A stretch of DNA of 8,935 bases from Bacilli bacterium (GTDB lineage Bacteria > Bacillota_I > Bacilli_A > RF39 > UBA660), in the NCBI GenBank assembly GCA_028708005.1, contig JAQVZV010000024.1:1-8935 (forward strand), read 5' to 3'. The notes below the pieces were generated by a model. That model was not told the origin of the DNA. It saw nothing but the letters and a program-made list of their open reading frames with translations, and did not search any database. The stretch's first letter is position 1; every line of letters starts with the position of its first letter. A program made the position numbers and the translations under genes. Positions 1 through 6,925 of the stretch are shown here, piece by piece.

Positions 1-1
1 C

Positions 2-172
2 GGTACCGTAGTTACTCCTGTCATAAGTAGTAAAAGTTTAAATATCGGAGCATATGGTGATCTGCGTTATGGATTTAATGGTGTTATCGATGACGTCCGC
101 ATTTATAATCGAGTTCTATCAGCAGACGAAATAAAATATAATTATGATATTCAAATGTTTTCTAATAAATAA
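2..172 (+). CDS. C-terminal end of a LamG / concanavalin A-like lectin-domain protein (partial)
   Basis: Only the last 56 residues are present; the gene enters from the left edge and ends at TAA. The visible part carries the signature of the final strands of LamG-like jelly-roll domains (Laminin_G_3 / concanavalin A-like lectin-glucanase fold): FNGVIDDVRIYNRVLSADEI, at about residues 25-44 of the fragment. In this family such domains are carbohydrate- or protein-binding modules of secreted or surface proteins, often attached to glycosidases or adhesins. The protein ends shortly after the domain (IQMFSNK) without an LPXTG sorting signal or a C-terminal membrane helix, so any anchor would have to lie upstream. 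The overall function cannot be judged from this piece. The domain call is fairly secure; the exact subfamily is not. Confidence 0.8.
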   Translation, partial: GTVVTPVISSKSLNIGAYGDLRYGFNGVIDDVRIYNRVLSADEIKYNYDIQMFSNK

Positions 173-190
173 CATAATAGTTGTGAATAA

Positions 191-226
191 AATAAATAGA
201 CACGCTATCTAGCGTGTCTATTTATT
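191..226. terminator. Bidirectional intrinsic terminator between convergent genes
   Basis: A perfect 16-bp inverted repeat (191-206 with 211-226) has an ATCT loop. The core is GACACGCT/AGCGTGTC and the outer part is A/T, giving a U-rich tail in both directions. It lies 18 bases past the stop of the lectin-domain gene and 11 bases past the stop of the minus-strand regulator gene, so it can end both transcripts. Confidence 0.85.
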
Positions 227-237
227 ACTATATATTA

Positions 238-1554
238 TTACTTTTGTTCTTTAGCTAGTTCAAATAGATCTTGTTTTGAATTGATTTTCAGTTTCCTATA
301 TATATTACTTACATGTGTTTTTATAGTTGGTACACTAACGTATAATTTTTTTGATAATTGGCCACTAGTATAACCAATTAAGATATAATTAACAATTTCA
401 TTTTCCCTTTTTGTTAATGTACTGAACAATACTTTTTTAGATTTATTTATAATATTAGATGTATATGAATTACTAATCAAAGGCATAAAGATAAACATAA
501 TAATAAATAAAAGTAATGTAATAATAAAACATATTATAATAAAAGTATTAATATTGTTTTTTAAATTATCAAATAATAAAACAGTTACTTTAGTAGTAAT
601 GATTCCTATAGAAATGGCTGTAAAAGTTATATATTTATATGTGAAAGCGGAAAATAAAGTATTTAATAAAACGCAAGTGAAGTTACTAATGACAATGGCA
701 AATCCTAATAAAAAGCAAGTGAGTAATGTTAAGTTTGGTAATAAGGCAATGGCCAGTCCAACTACCGCAAGACTAAGGAAAGAGTTTACAATATAAAAGT
801 GATCTATTTTTAATATTTTTTTATTAATAATTAACAATATAGTAGCAATAATAATGGCTAAAAATAAAAATGTCATTCCATGTTCTATCTGATTAGATAT
901 TATCATCGCTAGACAAGTAAGATGTGTCGCTAGGCCAATAATCATAAAGGATCCAATTAAAATGGCAGGAGGTGTTATGATCTTTTTTCTTTTAACAAAA
1001 TTGATATTTACATCATGTCTAAGCTTATTAATTCCAATGATAAATATAAATAATAAAGCAATATGCATTAATTTATAAAAAGAGTAAGGAATTATATTGT
1101 TATTAATTAAAATGTTTATTAGACTGTATGATAAGGATGTAATAATAAAAATGGCCCACATATTTTTATAATGGAATGTATATGTAATCATCAATATAAA
1201 TGATATTGTTAGTATTGAATATGCAATAATTAAGCCAAGACTTATAAAATTCAAAAGGGATGGGTCTAAGCTTAATAGCGTTATAATTGAAAGTAATAAT
1301 ATTATAATGGAAGAGGATCGAACCAAATAAGCAATTATCTTTGGCTTAGTAATGATAATTATTGTTGTTATCACCATTATGAAGATTATTAAATACGTTA
1401 TTATTGAATTGTCAGATATTGTTATATTTATAGGATTCAATAAAAAATCTTTCCTTATCAATGCAATTAATGTTTGCCAAGGATTGAAAAAAGAAATCAT
1501 TATTAATAGAAATAGGGGCATGTTTTTTATTTGTTGATCATAAACTTTTAACAT
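238..1554 (-). CDS. Polytopic membrane protein with C-terminal LuxR-type HTH (membrane-bound transcription regulator)
   Basis: 438 residues. Residues 1-360 are almost entirely hydrophobic and can be divided into about 12 membrane helices (roughly 12-32, 51-70, 81-97, 102-125, 131-150, 159-177, 194-219, 227-244, 254-272, 276-297, 307-326, 337-360), giving an MFS-like layout. Residues 380-438 form a LuxR/GerE-type DNA-binding domain: LTKRENEIVNYI opens it, and VPTIKTHVSNIYRKL (about 409-423) is the recognition helix region. No receiver domain or phospho-acceptor Asp is visible, so it is probably a one-component regulator that senses through its membrane part. LuxR-type proteins with 12-helix N-termini are known, notably in gut Actinobacteria; the ligand is not predictable. 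The ATG is supported by GGAGGAGG six bases upstream (complement of 1561-1568). It is divergent from the membrane protein/lipoprotein operon at 1849-3090, a plausible target. The architecture is sure, the signal and targets unknown. Confidence 0.85.
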   Translation of the reverse strand: MLKVYDQQIKNMPLFLLIMISFFNPWQTLIALIRKDFLLNPINITISDNSIITYLIIFIMVITTIIIITKPKIIAYLVRSSSIIILLLSIITLLSLDPSLLNFISLGLIIAYSILTISFILMITYTFHYKNMWAIFIITSLSYSLINILINNNIIPYSFYKLMHIALLFIFIIGINKLRHDVNINFVKRKKIITPPAILIGSFMIIGLATHLTCLAMIISNQIEHGMTFLFLAIIIATILLIINKKILKIDHFYIVNSFLSLAVVGLAIALLPNLTLLTCFLLGFAIVISNFTCVLLNTLFSAFTYKYITFTAISIGIITTKVTVLLFDNLKNNINTFIIICFIITLLLFIIMFIFMPLISNSYTSNIINKSKKVLFSTLTKRENEIVNYILIGYTSGQLSKKLYVSVPTIKTHVSNIYRKLKINSKQDLFELAKEQK

Positions 1555-1578
1555 AAAAAACCTCCTCCAATTAACCTC

Positions 1579-1620
1579 ATTATAACATCCCCGTTTAGGA
1601 AATCATACTATTGGTATGAT
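1579..1620 (-). promoter_or_regulatory. Extended -10 promoter of the LuxR-type gene with an upstream 7-5-7 dyad
   Basis: Read on the minus strand, TGTTATAAT (complement of 1579-1587) is a consensus extended -10. The hexamer 17 bases further upstream is TATGAT, a poor -35. The dyad ATCATACTATTGGTATGAT (1602-1620, arms of 7, spacer of 5) lies exactly there, centred about 39-40 bases upstream of the expected start point. This is the usual place for an activator replacing a -35. The predicted 5' leader is about 20 bases and contains the GGAGGAGG site. Autoregulation is inferred. The dyad is also followed by a T-run on the + strand and could instead be a weak hairpin terminator. Confidence 0.5.
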
Positions 1621-1838
1621 GTTTTTTTATAAATTATAATAATATAATTAATATGACCACTTAAAATTATATAATTTTATTCTTGATATTAATTATTACG
1701 ATGTTGAATGGAGGTGAAGAAACAAGATAATTGTAATATGAAGTTTAACTTATAATTAATTTTAAAACGATATATAGCTATGTATTAAGTGGCAATTTAT
1801 TAGTAGTTAATATAATTATATGAATATTCATATATGTG
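1621..1838. other. Intergenic region between divergent genes; no gene seen
   Basis: Very AT-rich. It holds an 18-bp perfect palindrome (TAAAATTATATAATTTTA, 1662-1679). A consensus Shine-Dalgarno GGAGGTGA (1710-1717) is not followed by a usable reading frame. Two TATAAT hexamers (1751-1756 and 1811-1816) could serve as -10 elements for the downstream operon. Neither has a good -35 at normal spacing, so the operon promoter cannot be fixed. The copy at 1811 would give a leader of about 26 bases. Confidence 0.4.
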
Positions 1839-1843
1839 GGAGG
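1839..1843 (+). promoter_or_regulatory. Ribosome binding site that sets the start at 1849
   Basis: GGAGG lies five bases before the ATG at 1849. An in-frame ATG at 1834 would place this site inside the coding sequence and has no ribosome binding site of its own, so 1849 is the better start. Confidence 0.8.
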
Positions 1844-1848
1844 AAAAG

Positions 1849-2340
1849 ATGTCTACAAAAATAAAAAAACATAAATCATCTATAGCAGATTTAGATGCTA
1901 ATATAGTAGCGATAATTTCTTATATTGGAGGCGGTGTTTTATCATTTGTTCCTGGTTTATATTATTTTTCATGGGCAATACCATTAGTAATATATATAAT
2001 GGAAAAGAAGAGTACCTTCGTAAAAAAACATGCTATCCAATCATTAAGTTTACAAATTGTTAGTTCTGTTTTGATGTTAATACTATACGTTATCATTGGT
2101 GGTATTATTAGAAAATCGTATGCGGGGAATCCATGGGCTTATGTTACTGGTGTTTTTTCTGGCTTTGCAATTATAAGTACAGTAGCAACAGTAATATCTA
2201 TTGTAATAGGAGTATTTGTTATTATTGCGCTTATTAAGGCTTATAATTACGAAGAATATTCAATGCCATTGATTGGTAAAATTACTAAGTTTTCTGAAGA
2301 TAGTATAAATAAGATTGCTGGTAATAATAAAGAAAAATAA
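1849..2340 (+). CDS. DUF4870 / Tic20-like small integral membrane protein
   Basis: 163 residues. A short basic N-terminus (KIKKHK) is followed by hydrophobic helices at about 19-50, 66-86 and 100-130. Family-type landmarks are visible: PLVIYIMEKKSTFVKKHAIQ (about 45-64), with the polar turn and the His-Ala pair (H61, A62) that follow the first hairpin in DUF4870 proteins, and a final helix leading into AYNYEEYSMPLIGKI (131-145), matching the end motif with its conserved Pro. DUF4870 proteins are small membrane proteins of unknown biochemical role. The gene is first in an operon with a lipoprotein gene (12-base gap) and divergent from the membrane-bound LuxR-type regulator, which suggests an envelope role. 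The match is from recalled pattern, not a search. Start chosen at the second ATG because of the ribosome binding site at 1839-1843. Confidence 0.75.
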   Translation: MSTKIKKHKSSIADLDANIVAIISYIGGGVLSFVPGLYYFSWAIPLVIYIMEKKSTFVKKHAIQSLSLQIVSSVLMLILYVIIGGIIRKSYAGNPWAYVTGVFSGFAIISTVATVISIVIGVFVIIALIKAYNYEEYSMPLIGKITKFSEDSINKIAGNNKEK

Positions 2341-2352
2341 AAGGAGGTAGAA

Positions 2353-3090
2353 ATGAAAAAATATTTATCAATTTTTCTTTCGGCAGTTTTGATAGTTACT
2401 TTAGTTGTTGGTTGTGGTAGCAAGGATGATAATATTAATAACGGAAATAGCAATACCACCAATAAAGATAAGAAAACATCTGTCAATAATTTGTCCGAAT
2501 CATATACGAGATTTGTGGAAGCTAAGTCTGGCATGACAAATAAATTAACTGATATCGCTGATGAAAGTGAAAACTTCATGTTATCAATGGCGCTTTTGCC
2601 ACTTGTAATGGCAGATATGAGTGTTTTACCAGCAACCATTTGTGGATTAGATGAACTTAGTGCCGAAACTGCTTTAGCATTTTTATATAATGATGTAAAG
2701 TATAATAATAACGGAAATGATTGTACAGTTACATTTAAAACAAGTGAGGGTGAAGTTTCAAAGTTCAGTTCAAAATATGATCCTAAAACAGATTCCGCAA
2801 CGATGACTGTTTATGATGAAAATGATGCCCCCATTTTGATTAGTGAATATGCAAAGGTAAAAAATGGGTATGCATCTCAGTATTATTATTATGATGATGG
2901 TGGTACTTCTATCCATTATAAATCAGTATTTATAGGAGATAATATTTATAGTAGTGCATTTGAGGATGTTTCTAAGCCGACGTCTATTTTTAAAAATAAT
3001 AAGTTAGATGAAGACTTTGGTAAAGGTGGAACTGTCTGGTACATTGAATATGTAGATGGTGTCTCGAAAGTATCTTTTAATGAGGAATAA
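2353..3090 (+). CDS. Lipoprotein of unknown function
   Basis: 245 residues. A classic lipoprotein signal peptide is seen: MKK, hydrophobic core at 5-19, and the lipobox VVGC with the modified Cys at 21. An Asn/Lys/Ser-rich linker (22-48) typical of surface-tethered lipoproteins follows. The mature part has a helical stretch at about 50-75, an unusual second hydrophobic segment (about 75-98, with two internal Met-Ala/Met-Ser breaks), then a soluble Tyr/Asp-rich, probably beta-rich domain (about 110-243) including a YYYYDDGG turn. Two further Cys (97, 124) could form a disulfide. I do not recognise the family. AAGGAGG ends five bases before the ATG, and the gene starts 12 bases after the upstream membrane-protein gene, so they are co-transcribed. 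The outer-face location is secure; the role is not known. Confidence 0.85.
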   Translation: MKKYLSIFLSAVLIVTLVVGCGSKDDNINNGNSNTTNKDKKTSVNNLSESYTRFVEAKSGMTNKLTDIADESENFMLSMALLPLVMADMSVLPATICGLDELSAETALAFLYNDVKYNNNGNDCTVTFKTSEGEVSKFSSKYDPKTDSATMTVYDENDAPILISEYAKVKNGYASQYYYYDDGGTSIHYKSVFIGDNIYSSAFEDVSKPTSIFKNNKLDEDFGKGGTVWYIEYVDGVSKVSFNEE

Positions 3091-3124
3091 TTTACAAATT
3101 AATGATTATTTATAGATGATTAAT

Positions 3125-3160
3125 AATACCTATTATTATAATATAATAATGGGTATTTAT
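3125..3160 (+). terminator. AT-rich hairpin, probable terminator of the lipoprotein operon
   Basis: Fourteen pairs (3125-3138 with 3144-3157, one G-U) close a 5-base loop. Only two G-C pairs plus the wobble are present, and the following TATATTTATA is an imperfect U-tract. The position, 34 bases after the stop and before a strong new promoter, supports the call, but efficiency may be low. Confidence 0.55.
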
Positions 3161-3175
3161 ATTTATAGATATAAA

Positions 3176-3203
3176 TTGACAATGAATATAATTGTGATAT
3201 AAT
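3176..3203 (+). promoter_or_regulatory. Strong sigma-A-type promoter of the T-box/HD/valS operon
   Basis: Perfect TTGACA (3176-3181) and perfect TATAAT (3198-3203) are 16 bases apart, with a TGA triplet that makes an extended -10. Transcription should begin near 3210, just ahead of the T-box stem I. Confidence 0.9.
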
Positions 3204-3209
3204 TTAGTT

Positions 3210-3442
3210 AGCATTGTTATATAAATTAAAGACAGCGAACAAGAGGGTTAAATATTTTATTTCAAGAGACTTAGTGATTGGTGAAAGCTAAGATTAGGAT
3301 ATTTAATTGTAGCTTGGGAGTTTCATATCTGAACTAATAGTAAGATATGGCGGATATTCCGTTATAAAATAGAGGGCATAGTTTACTATGAACTAAGGTG
3401 GCACCGCGATTATTCGTCCTTATATTTTAAGGACGTTTTTTT
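3210..3442 (+). promoter_or_regulatory. T-box riboswitch, tRNA-Val (GUA specifier)
   Basis: This leader RNA binds uncharged tRNA and then lets transcription continue into the downstream genes. Seen: the T-box sequence AAGGTGGCACCGCG (3395-3408). Stem I has a lower helix CAAG/CTTG (3240-3243 with 3313-3316), an upper helix 3248-3255 with 3299-3306, the AGAGA bulge region (3266-3270), and an apical CTTAG/CTAAG helix enclosing a TTGGTGAAAG loop. In the 3' side of the internal loop between the two helices sits GTA (3309-3311) followed by a purine, which reads as a valine specifier and agrees with valS in the operon. Stem III is CATAG/CTATG (3377-3381 with 3386-3390). The antiterminator forms from AAGG (3395-3398) with CCTT (3418-3421) and GCG (3406-3408) with CGT (3415-3417), around the TGGCACC bulge. 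The fold was done by eye. Confidence 0.93.
3415..3442 (+). terminator. T-box conditional terminator
   Basis: CGTCCTTA (3415-3422) pairs with TAAGGACG (3428-3435) around a TATTT loop, followed by seven Ts. Its left arm is the same segment that the T-box needs for the antiterminator, so the two folds are mutually exclusive. Confidence 0.92.
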
Positions 3443-3480
3443 GTATAACAGCTATAATATTTATAGATTGGTGGTAGGAT

Positions 3481-4233
3481 ATGATCAATATAATAGGCGC
3501 AAAAGAAGCTTTTGCTAAATATGTAAATAATTATGATACGGATCATAATTTGATTAAATTAAAATATAATCATTCTTTAAGGGTAGCAGAAAACTGTAGA
3601 TGTATAGCTGTTTCTTTAGGCCTTAGTAATGAAGAAGTAGCATTAGCAGAACTTATCGGTCTGTTACATGATATTGGTCGTTTTGAACAGATCAAAATAT
3701 ATGATATTGCGAATGATATAAAAACTGAAGATCATGGTGATTGGGGTGCTATTACGTTATTTAAAGATAATCTCATAAGAGATTTTATTAAGACTAATAA
3801 ATATGATGATATTATAAAACAATCTATTAAAGCTCATAATAAACCAGTTATACCTAATGATTATAATCAGCAAGAAAAGTTATATTCACAAATTGTTCGT
3901 GATGCTGATAAGATGGATATAATATACTTGCTAACAAATAATGAACTTAATATTATGGTACCTAATGAAGCATTAAGTGACCCGGTAGTTGAATCTATAT
4001 TGAATGAAACATATATTAATAAAAAAGATGTTGTAACTGATCTGGATAAAATGTTATTACATTTAGCACTTATATACGATTTAAATTTTTCTTATAGTTT
4101 TAATGTTATAAAAGAAAATAATTATATACCTATGATTATTGATTTGCTAAAACTAAAAGAGCCTAAATCGATTACGTTATGTAATAAAATTAAAGAATTT
4201 ATGAATAAAGATTTTAAGAAGAAGGAGAGTTGA
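3481..4233 (+). CDS. HD-domain metal-dependent phosphohydrolase
   Basis: 250 residues, soluble. The HD-superfamily signature is in order: H31 (HSLRVAENC), the H63-D64 pair in LLHDIGRFEQ, a His in the DHGDWGA segment (H85), H119 (KAHNKP) and D141 in RDADKMD. These are the expected divalent-metal ligands, so the enzyme is probably active. HD proteins of this type hydrolyse phosphate esters or nucleotides; the substrate cannot be read from sequence. The last ~90 residues form a helical tail not assigned to a domain. It is the first gene after the valine T-box and ends four bases before the valS start codon; the valS ribosome binding site lies within its end. It should be induced with valS when tRNA-Val is uncharged. 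The start is ATG with a weak GGTGG / AGG site upstream, so translation may be lower than for valS. Confidence 0.88.
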   Translation: MINIIGAKEAFAKYVNNYDTDHNLIKLKYNHSLRVAENCRCIAVSLGLSNEEVALAELIGLLHDIGRFEQIKIYDIANDIKTEDHGDWGAITLFKDNLIRDFIKTNKYDDIIKQSIKAHNKPVIPNDYNQQEKLYSQIVRDADKMDIIYLLTNNELNIMVPNEALSDPVVESILNETYINKKDVVTDLDKMLLHLALIYDLNFSYSFNVIKENNYIPMIIDLLKLKEPKSITLCNKIKEFMNKDFKKKES

Positions 4234-4237
4234 GAAT

Positions 4238-6799
4238 ATGTTAGATAAAAAGTATAATCATCATGATGTTGAATTTGATAAATATCAATTTTGGTTAGAC
4301 AATGATTTGTTTAAAGCGGGTGATATGAGTAAGGAACCTTTTTGTGTTGTTATTCCACCCCCTAATATTACAGGTAAATTACATTTGGGACATGCTTGGG
4401 ATACAACTTTACAAGATATGATTATTAGATATAAAAAGATGGATGGATATGATACTTTATGGGTTCCAGGAATGGATCATGCTGGTATCGCTACTCAAGC
4501 TAAAATAGATGCAAGATTAAGAAGTGAAGGGTTCAATCCAAGGGATATGAAAAAAAGTGAATGGCTTGCTAGAGCATGGTCTTGGAAAGATGAATATGCA
4601 TCTATTATTAGACAGCAATGGGCTAAATTAGGACTTAGTTTGGATTATAGTCGTGAATGTTTTACAATGGATGAAAATCTTTCGCTAGCTGTAAGAAAGG
4701 TATTCGTTGATTTATATAATAAAGGTTTTATTTACCGTGGAGAAAGAATTATTAACTTTGACCCAATAGCAATGACAGCTTTATCAAATATTGAAGTTAT
4801 TTATAAAGAAATTGAAGGGGCTTTTTATTACTTAAAATATATGATTGAAGGTACCAATGATTATCTTAGTGTTGCAACTACGAGACCTGAAACATTATTT
4901 GGAGATACAGCAGTGGCTGTTCATCCAAAAGATGAAAGATATAAACATTTAATTGGTAAAAGGGTAGTATTACCAATTGCTAATAAACTAATTCCTATTA
5001 TTGGGGATGAATATGTTGATATGTCTTTTGGAACAGGGGTTGTTAAGATTACTCCAGCACATGATCCAAATGATTTTGAAGTTGGCAATCGTCATCATTT
5101 AGATCGAGTTAGATGTATTAAAGCTGATGGTCATATGAATGATAGTGCGCTTAAATATAACGGCTTAGATCGTTTTGAATGTCGTCATCAATTAGTGGAA
5201 GATTTGGAAAAGCATGGATTAATAATAAAGATAGAAAAAATTAAACATGCGGTTGGACATAGTGAGAGAAGTAATGCTATTGTTGAACCATATTTATCTA
5301 AACAATGGTTTGTTAAAATGGATGAATTGGCTGAAAAGGCTTTAGATAATCAAAATAATAAAGATAATAGGGTTAAGTTTATACCTAAACGTTTTGAAAA
5401 GATCTTTACTAATTGGATGGAAGATATTCAAGATTGGTGTATCTCAAGACAACTATGGTGGGGTCATCAAATACCAGCATGGTATAAAGAAGATCAAATA
5501 TATGTTGGTATGGAAGCACCAACAGAAGATGGTTGGGTTCAAGATAGTGATGTTTTAGATACTTGGTTTTCATCAGCACTTTGGCCTTTTGCAACTTTAG
5601 GTTGGCCTCATAATTTAGATGGGCGATATTTCCCTAATAATGTTTTAGTTACTGGTTACGATATTATTTTCTTCTGGGTTAGTAGAATGATTTTTCAATC
5701 ACTTGAGTTTACTAAGCAAAGACCTTTCAATGATGTTTTAATTCATGGATTAATACGAGATAAACAAGGCCTCAAGATGACGAAATCATTAGGTAATGGT
5801 GTTGATCCAATGGATGTTATAGAAGAGTATGGAGCTGATGCCTTAAGATTTTTCTTAACAACTAATTCATCTCCTGGTCAAGATTTAAGATATGATGAAG
5901 ATAAAGTAACATCTTCGTGGAACTTTATTAATAAGCTTTGGAATGCATCTCGTTTTGTCTTAATGAATTTAGAAGGTTTCAAAGAAAGTGATTACAAATT
6001 AGATAATTCTACAATTATTGATAAATGGATTATATATAAACTAAATGAAACTATTAAAGTTGTTAGAAAGCATATGGATAAATATGAATTCAATGTTGTT
6101 GGCAGCACTCTTTATAATTTTATATGGGATGATTTTTGTGATTGGTATATAGAATTATCAAAAACTAATTTAGAAAACCAAACAACTAAATCAGTACTGT
6201 TATATGTTTTAGGGAATATCTTACAACTATTACACCCTTTCACACCATATGTGACAGAGCACATTTATCAAATGTTACCACTACATCAAAAATCTATTAT
6301 GATAAGTTCATATCCTACTTATGATAAATCGATAAAATGGGATGAAGATATCGAAAAAGTTAATATTATAATTGAAATTATTACTAAAATTAGAACAATT
6401 AAACAAGAAAATAAGATAGGTAAAGATTATTTTCTTATAAGTAATTTAAATAATGAGATAGATATTTTAATTAAGGATAATTTTGATACTTTTAATAAAC
6501 TATTAAAAACTAAGTTTATTGAATCACTTGATAATAGTTATAAAAAAATAGATATTCCATTTTCTTATGGTACGATTATTTTAGGATATAAAGGATCTGA
6601 CAAAGAAGATGAAATGTTATCTAATCTCCAAAAAGAAAGGGATATGTTATTATCTAATATAAGTAGGAGAGAGAAATTGCTTTCAAATGAAGGTTATATT
6701 AATAAAGCCCCTAAAGAGATTGTCGATGAGGAACGCAGAAAATTAGAGGAAGAGTGTAATAAAATTAAATTTATAGAGGAAAAACTAAGCGAGTTATAG
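4238..6799 (+). CDS. valS: Valyl-tRNA synthetase
   Basis: 853 residues, close to the usual length of bacterial ValRS (about 880). It is a class Ia enzyme of the cytoplasm that joins valine to tRNA-Val using ATP and removes mischarged threonine. In order: class I HIGH-type motif PPPNITGKLHLGHAW (40-54, HLGH at 49-52); the CP1 editing domain with ATTRPETLFGDTAVAVHP (213-230) and AHDPNDFEVGNRH (274-286); DWCISRQLWWGHQIPAWY (399-416); VLDTWFSSALWPF; the KMSKS-type loop KMTKS (513-517); the anticodon-binding helical domain; and a C-terminal coiled coil (about 785-853), the tRNA arm of ValRS. The ribosome binding site AAGGAG (4222-4227) lies in the end of the HD gene, ten bases before ATG. It ends with TAG. 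The GUA T-box upstream independently confirms the identity. Confidence 0.98.
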   Translation: MLDKKYNHHDVEFDKYQFWLDNDLFKAGDMSKEPFCVVIPPPNITGKLHLGHAWDTTLQDMIIRYKKMDGYDTLWVPGMDHAGIATQAKIDARLRSEGFNPRDMKKSEWLARAWSWKDEYASIIRQQWAKLGLSLDYSRECFTMDENLSLAVRKVFVDLYNKGFIYRGERIINFDPIAMTALSNIEVIYKEIEGAFYYLKYMIEGTNDYLSVATTRPETLFGDTAVAVHPKDERYKHLIGKRVVLPIANKLIPIIGDEYVDMSFGTGVVKITPAHDPNDFEVGNRHHLDRVRCIKADGHMNDSALKYNGLDRFECRHQLVEDLEKHGLIIKIEKIKHAVGHSERSNAIVEPYLSKQWFVKMDELAEKALDNQNNKDNRVKFIPKRFEKIFTNWMEDIQDWCISRQLWWGHQIPAWYKEDQIYVGMEAPTEDGWVQDSDVLDTWFSSALWPFATLGWPHNLDGRYFPNNVLVTGYDIIFFWVSRMIFQSLEFTKQRPFNDVLIHGLIRDKQGLKMTKSLGNGVDPMDVIEEYGADALRFFLTTNSSPGQDLRYDEDKVTSSWNFINKLWNASRFVLMNLEGFKESDYKLDNSTIIDKWIIYKLNETIKVVRKHMDKYEFNVVGSTLYNFIWDDFCDWYIELSKTNLENQTTKSVLLYVLGNILQLLHPFTPYVTEHIYQMLPLHQKSIMISSYPTYDKSIKWDEDIEKVNIIIEIITKIRTIKQENKIGKDYFLISNLNNEIDILIKDNFDTFNKLLKTKFIESLDNSYKKIDIPFSYGTIILGYKGSDKEDEMLSNLQKERDMLLSNISRREKLLSNEGYINKAPKEIVDEERRKLEEECNKIKFIEEKLSEL

Positions 6800-6804
6800 A
6801 ATTT

Positions 6805-6837
6805 TTATAAAGGTCATCAATATGGTGATCTTTATAA
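6805..6837 (+). terminator. Hairpin terminator after valS
   Basis: Arms 6805-6819 and 6823-6837 pair over 15 positions with two G-U pairs and a three-base loop, starting six bases after the valS stop. The following sequence (TTATCTTTAA) is only moderately T-rich, so some read-through into the next operon is possible. Confidence 0.65.
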
Positions 6838-6925
6838 TTATCTTTAAGAAAGTAATGGTTTTTGATACTTGAAATGGCTTTTTTGTCAAGTTGAACTATC
6901 ATTGACAAATACTTTGAGTTGTTGT

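Noticed and set aside
554..796. Open + strand frame of 80 codons
   Set aside because: Opposite strand of the LuxR-type regulator gene; no ribosome binding site, composition mirrors the membrane helices.
1352..1537. Open + strand frame of 61 codons
   Set aside because: Also antisense to the N-terminal helices of the regulator, low complexity, no start signals.
1834..1848. Earlier ATG for the DUF4870 protein
   Set aside because: The GGAGG site lies after it and correctly spaced before ATG 1849.
2247..2639. Open minus-strand frame of 130 codons
   Set aside because: Overlaps two well-supported + strand genes, including the lipoprotein signal peptide; no ribosome binding site.
5409..5594. Open minus-strand frame of 61 codons
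   Set aside because: Inside the valS catalytic core, which is conserved on the + strand.
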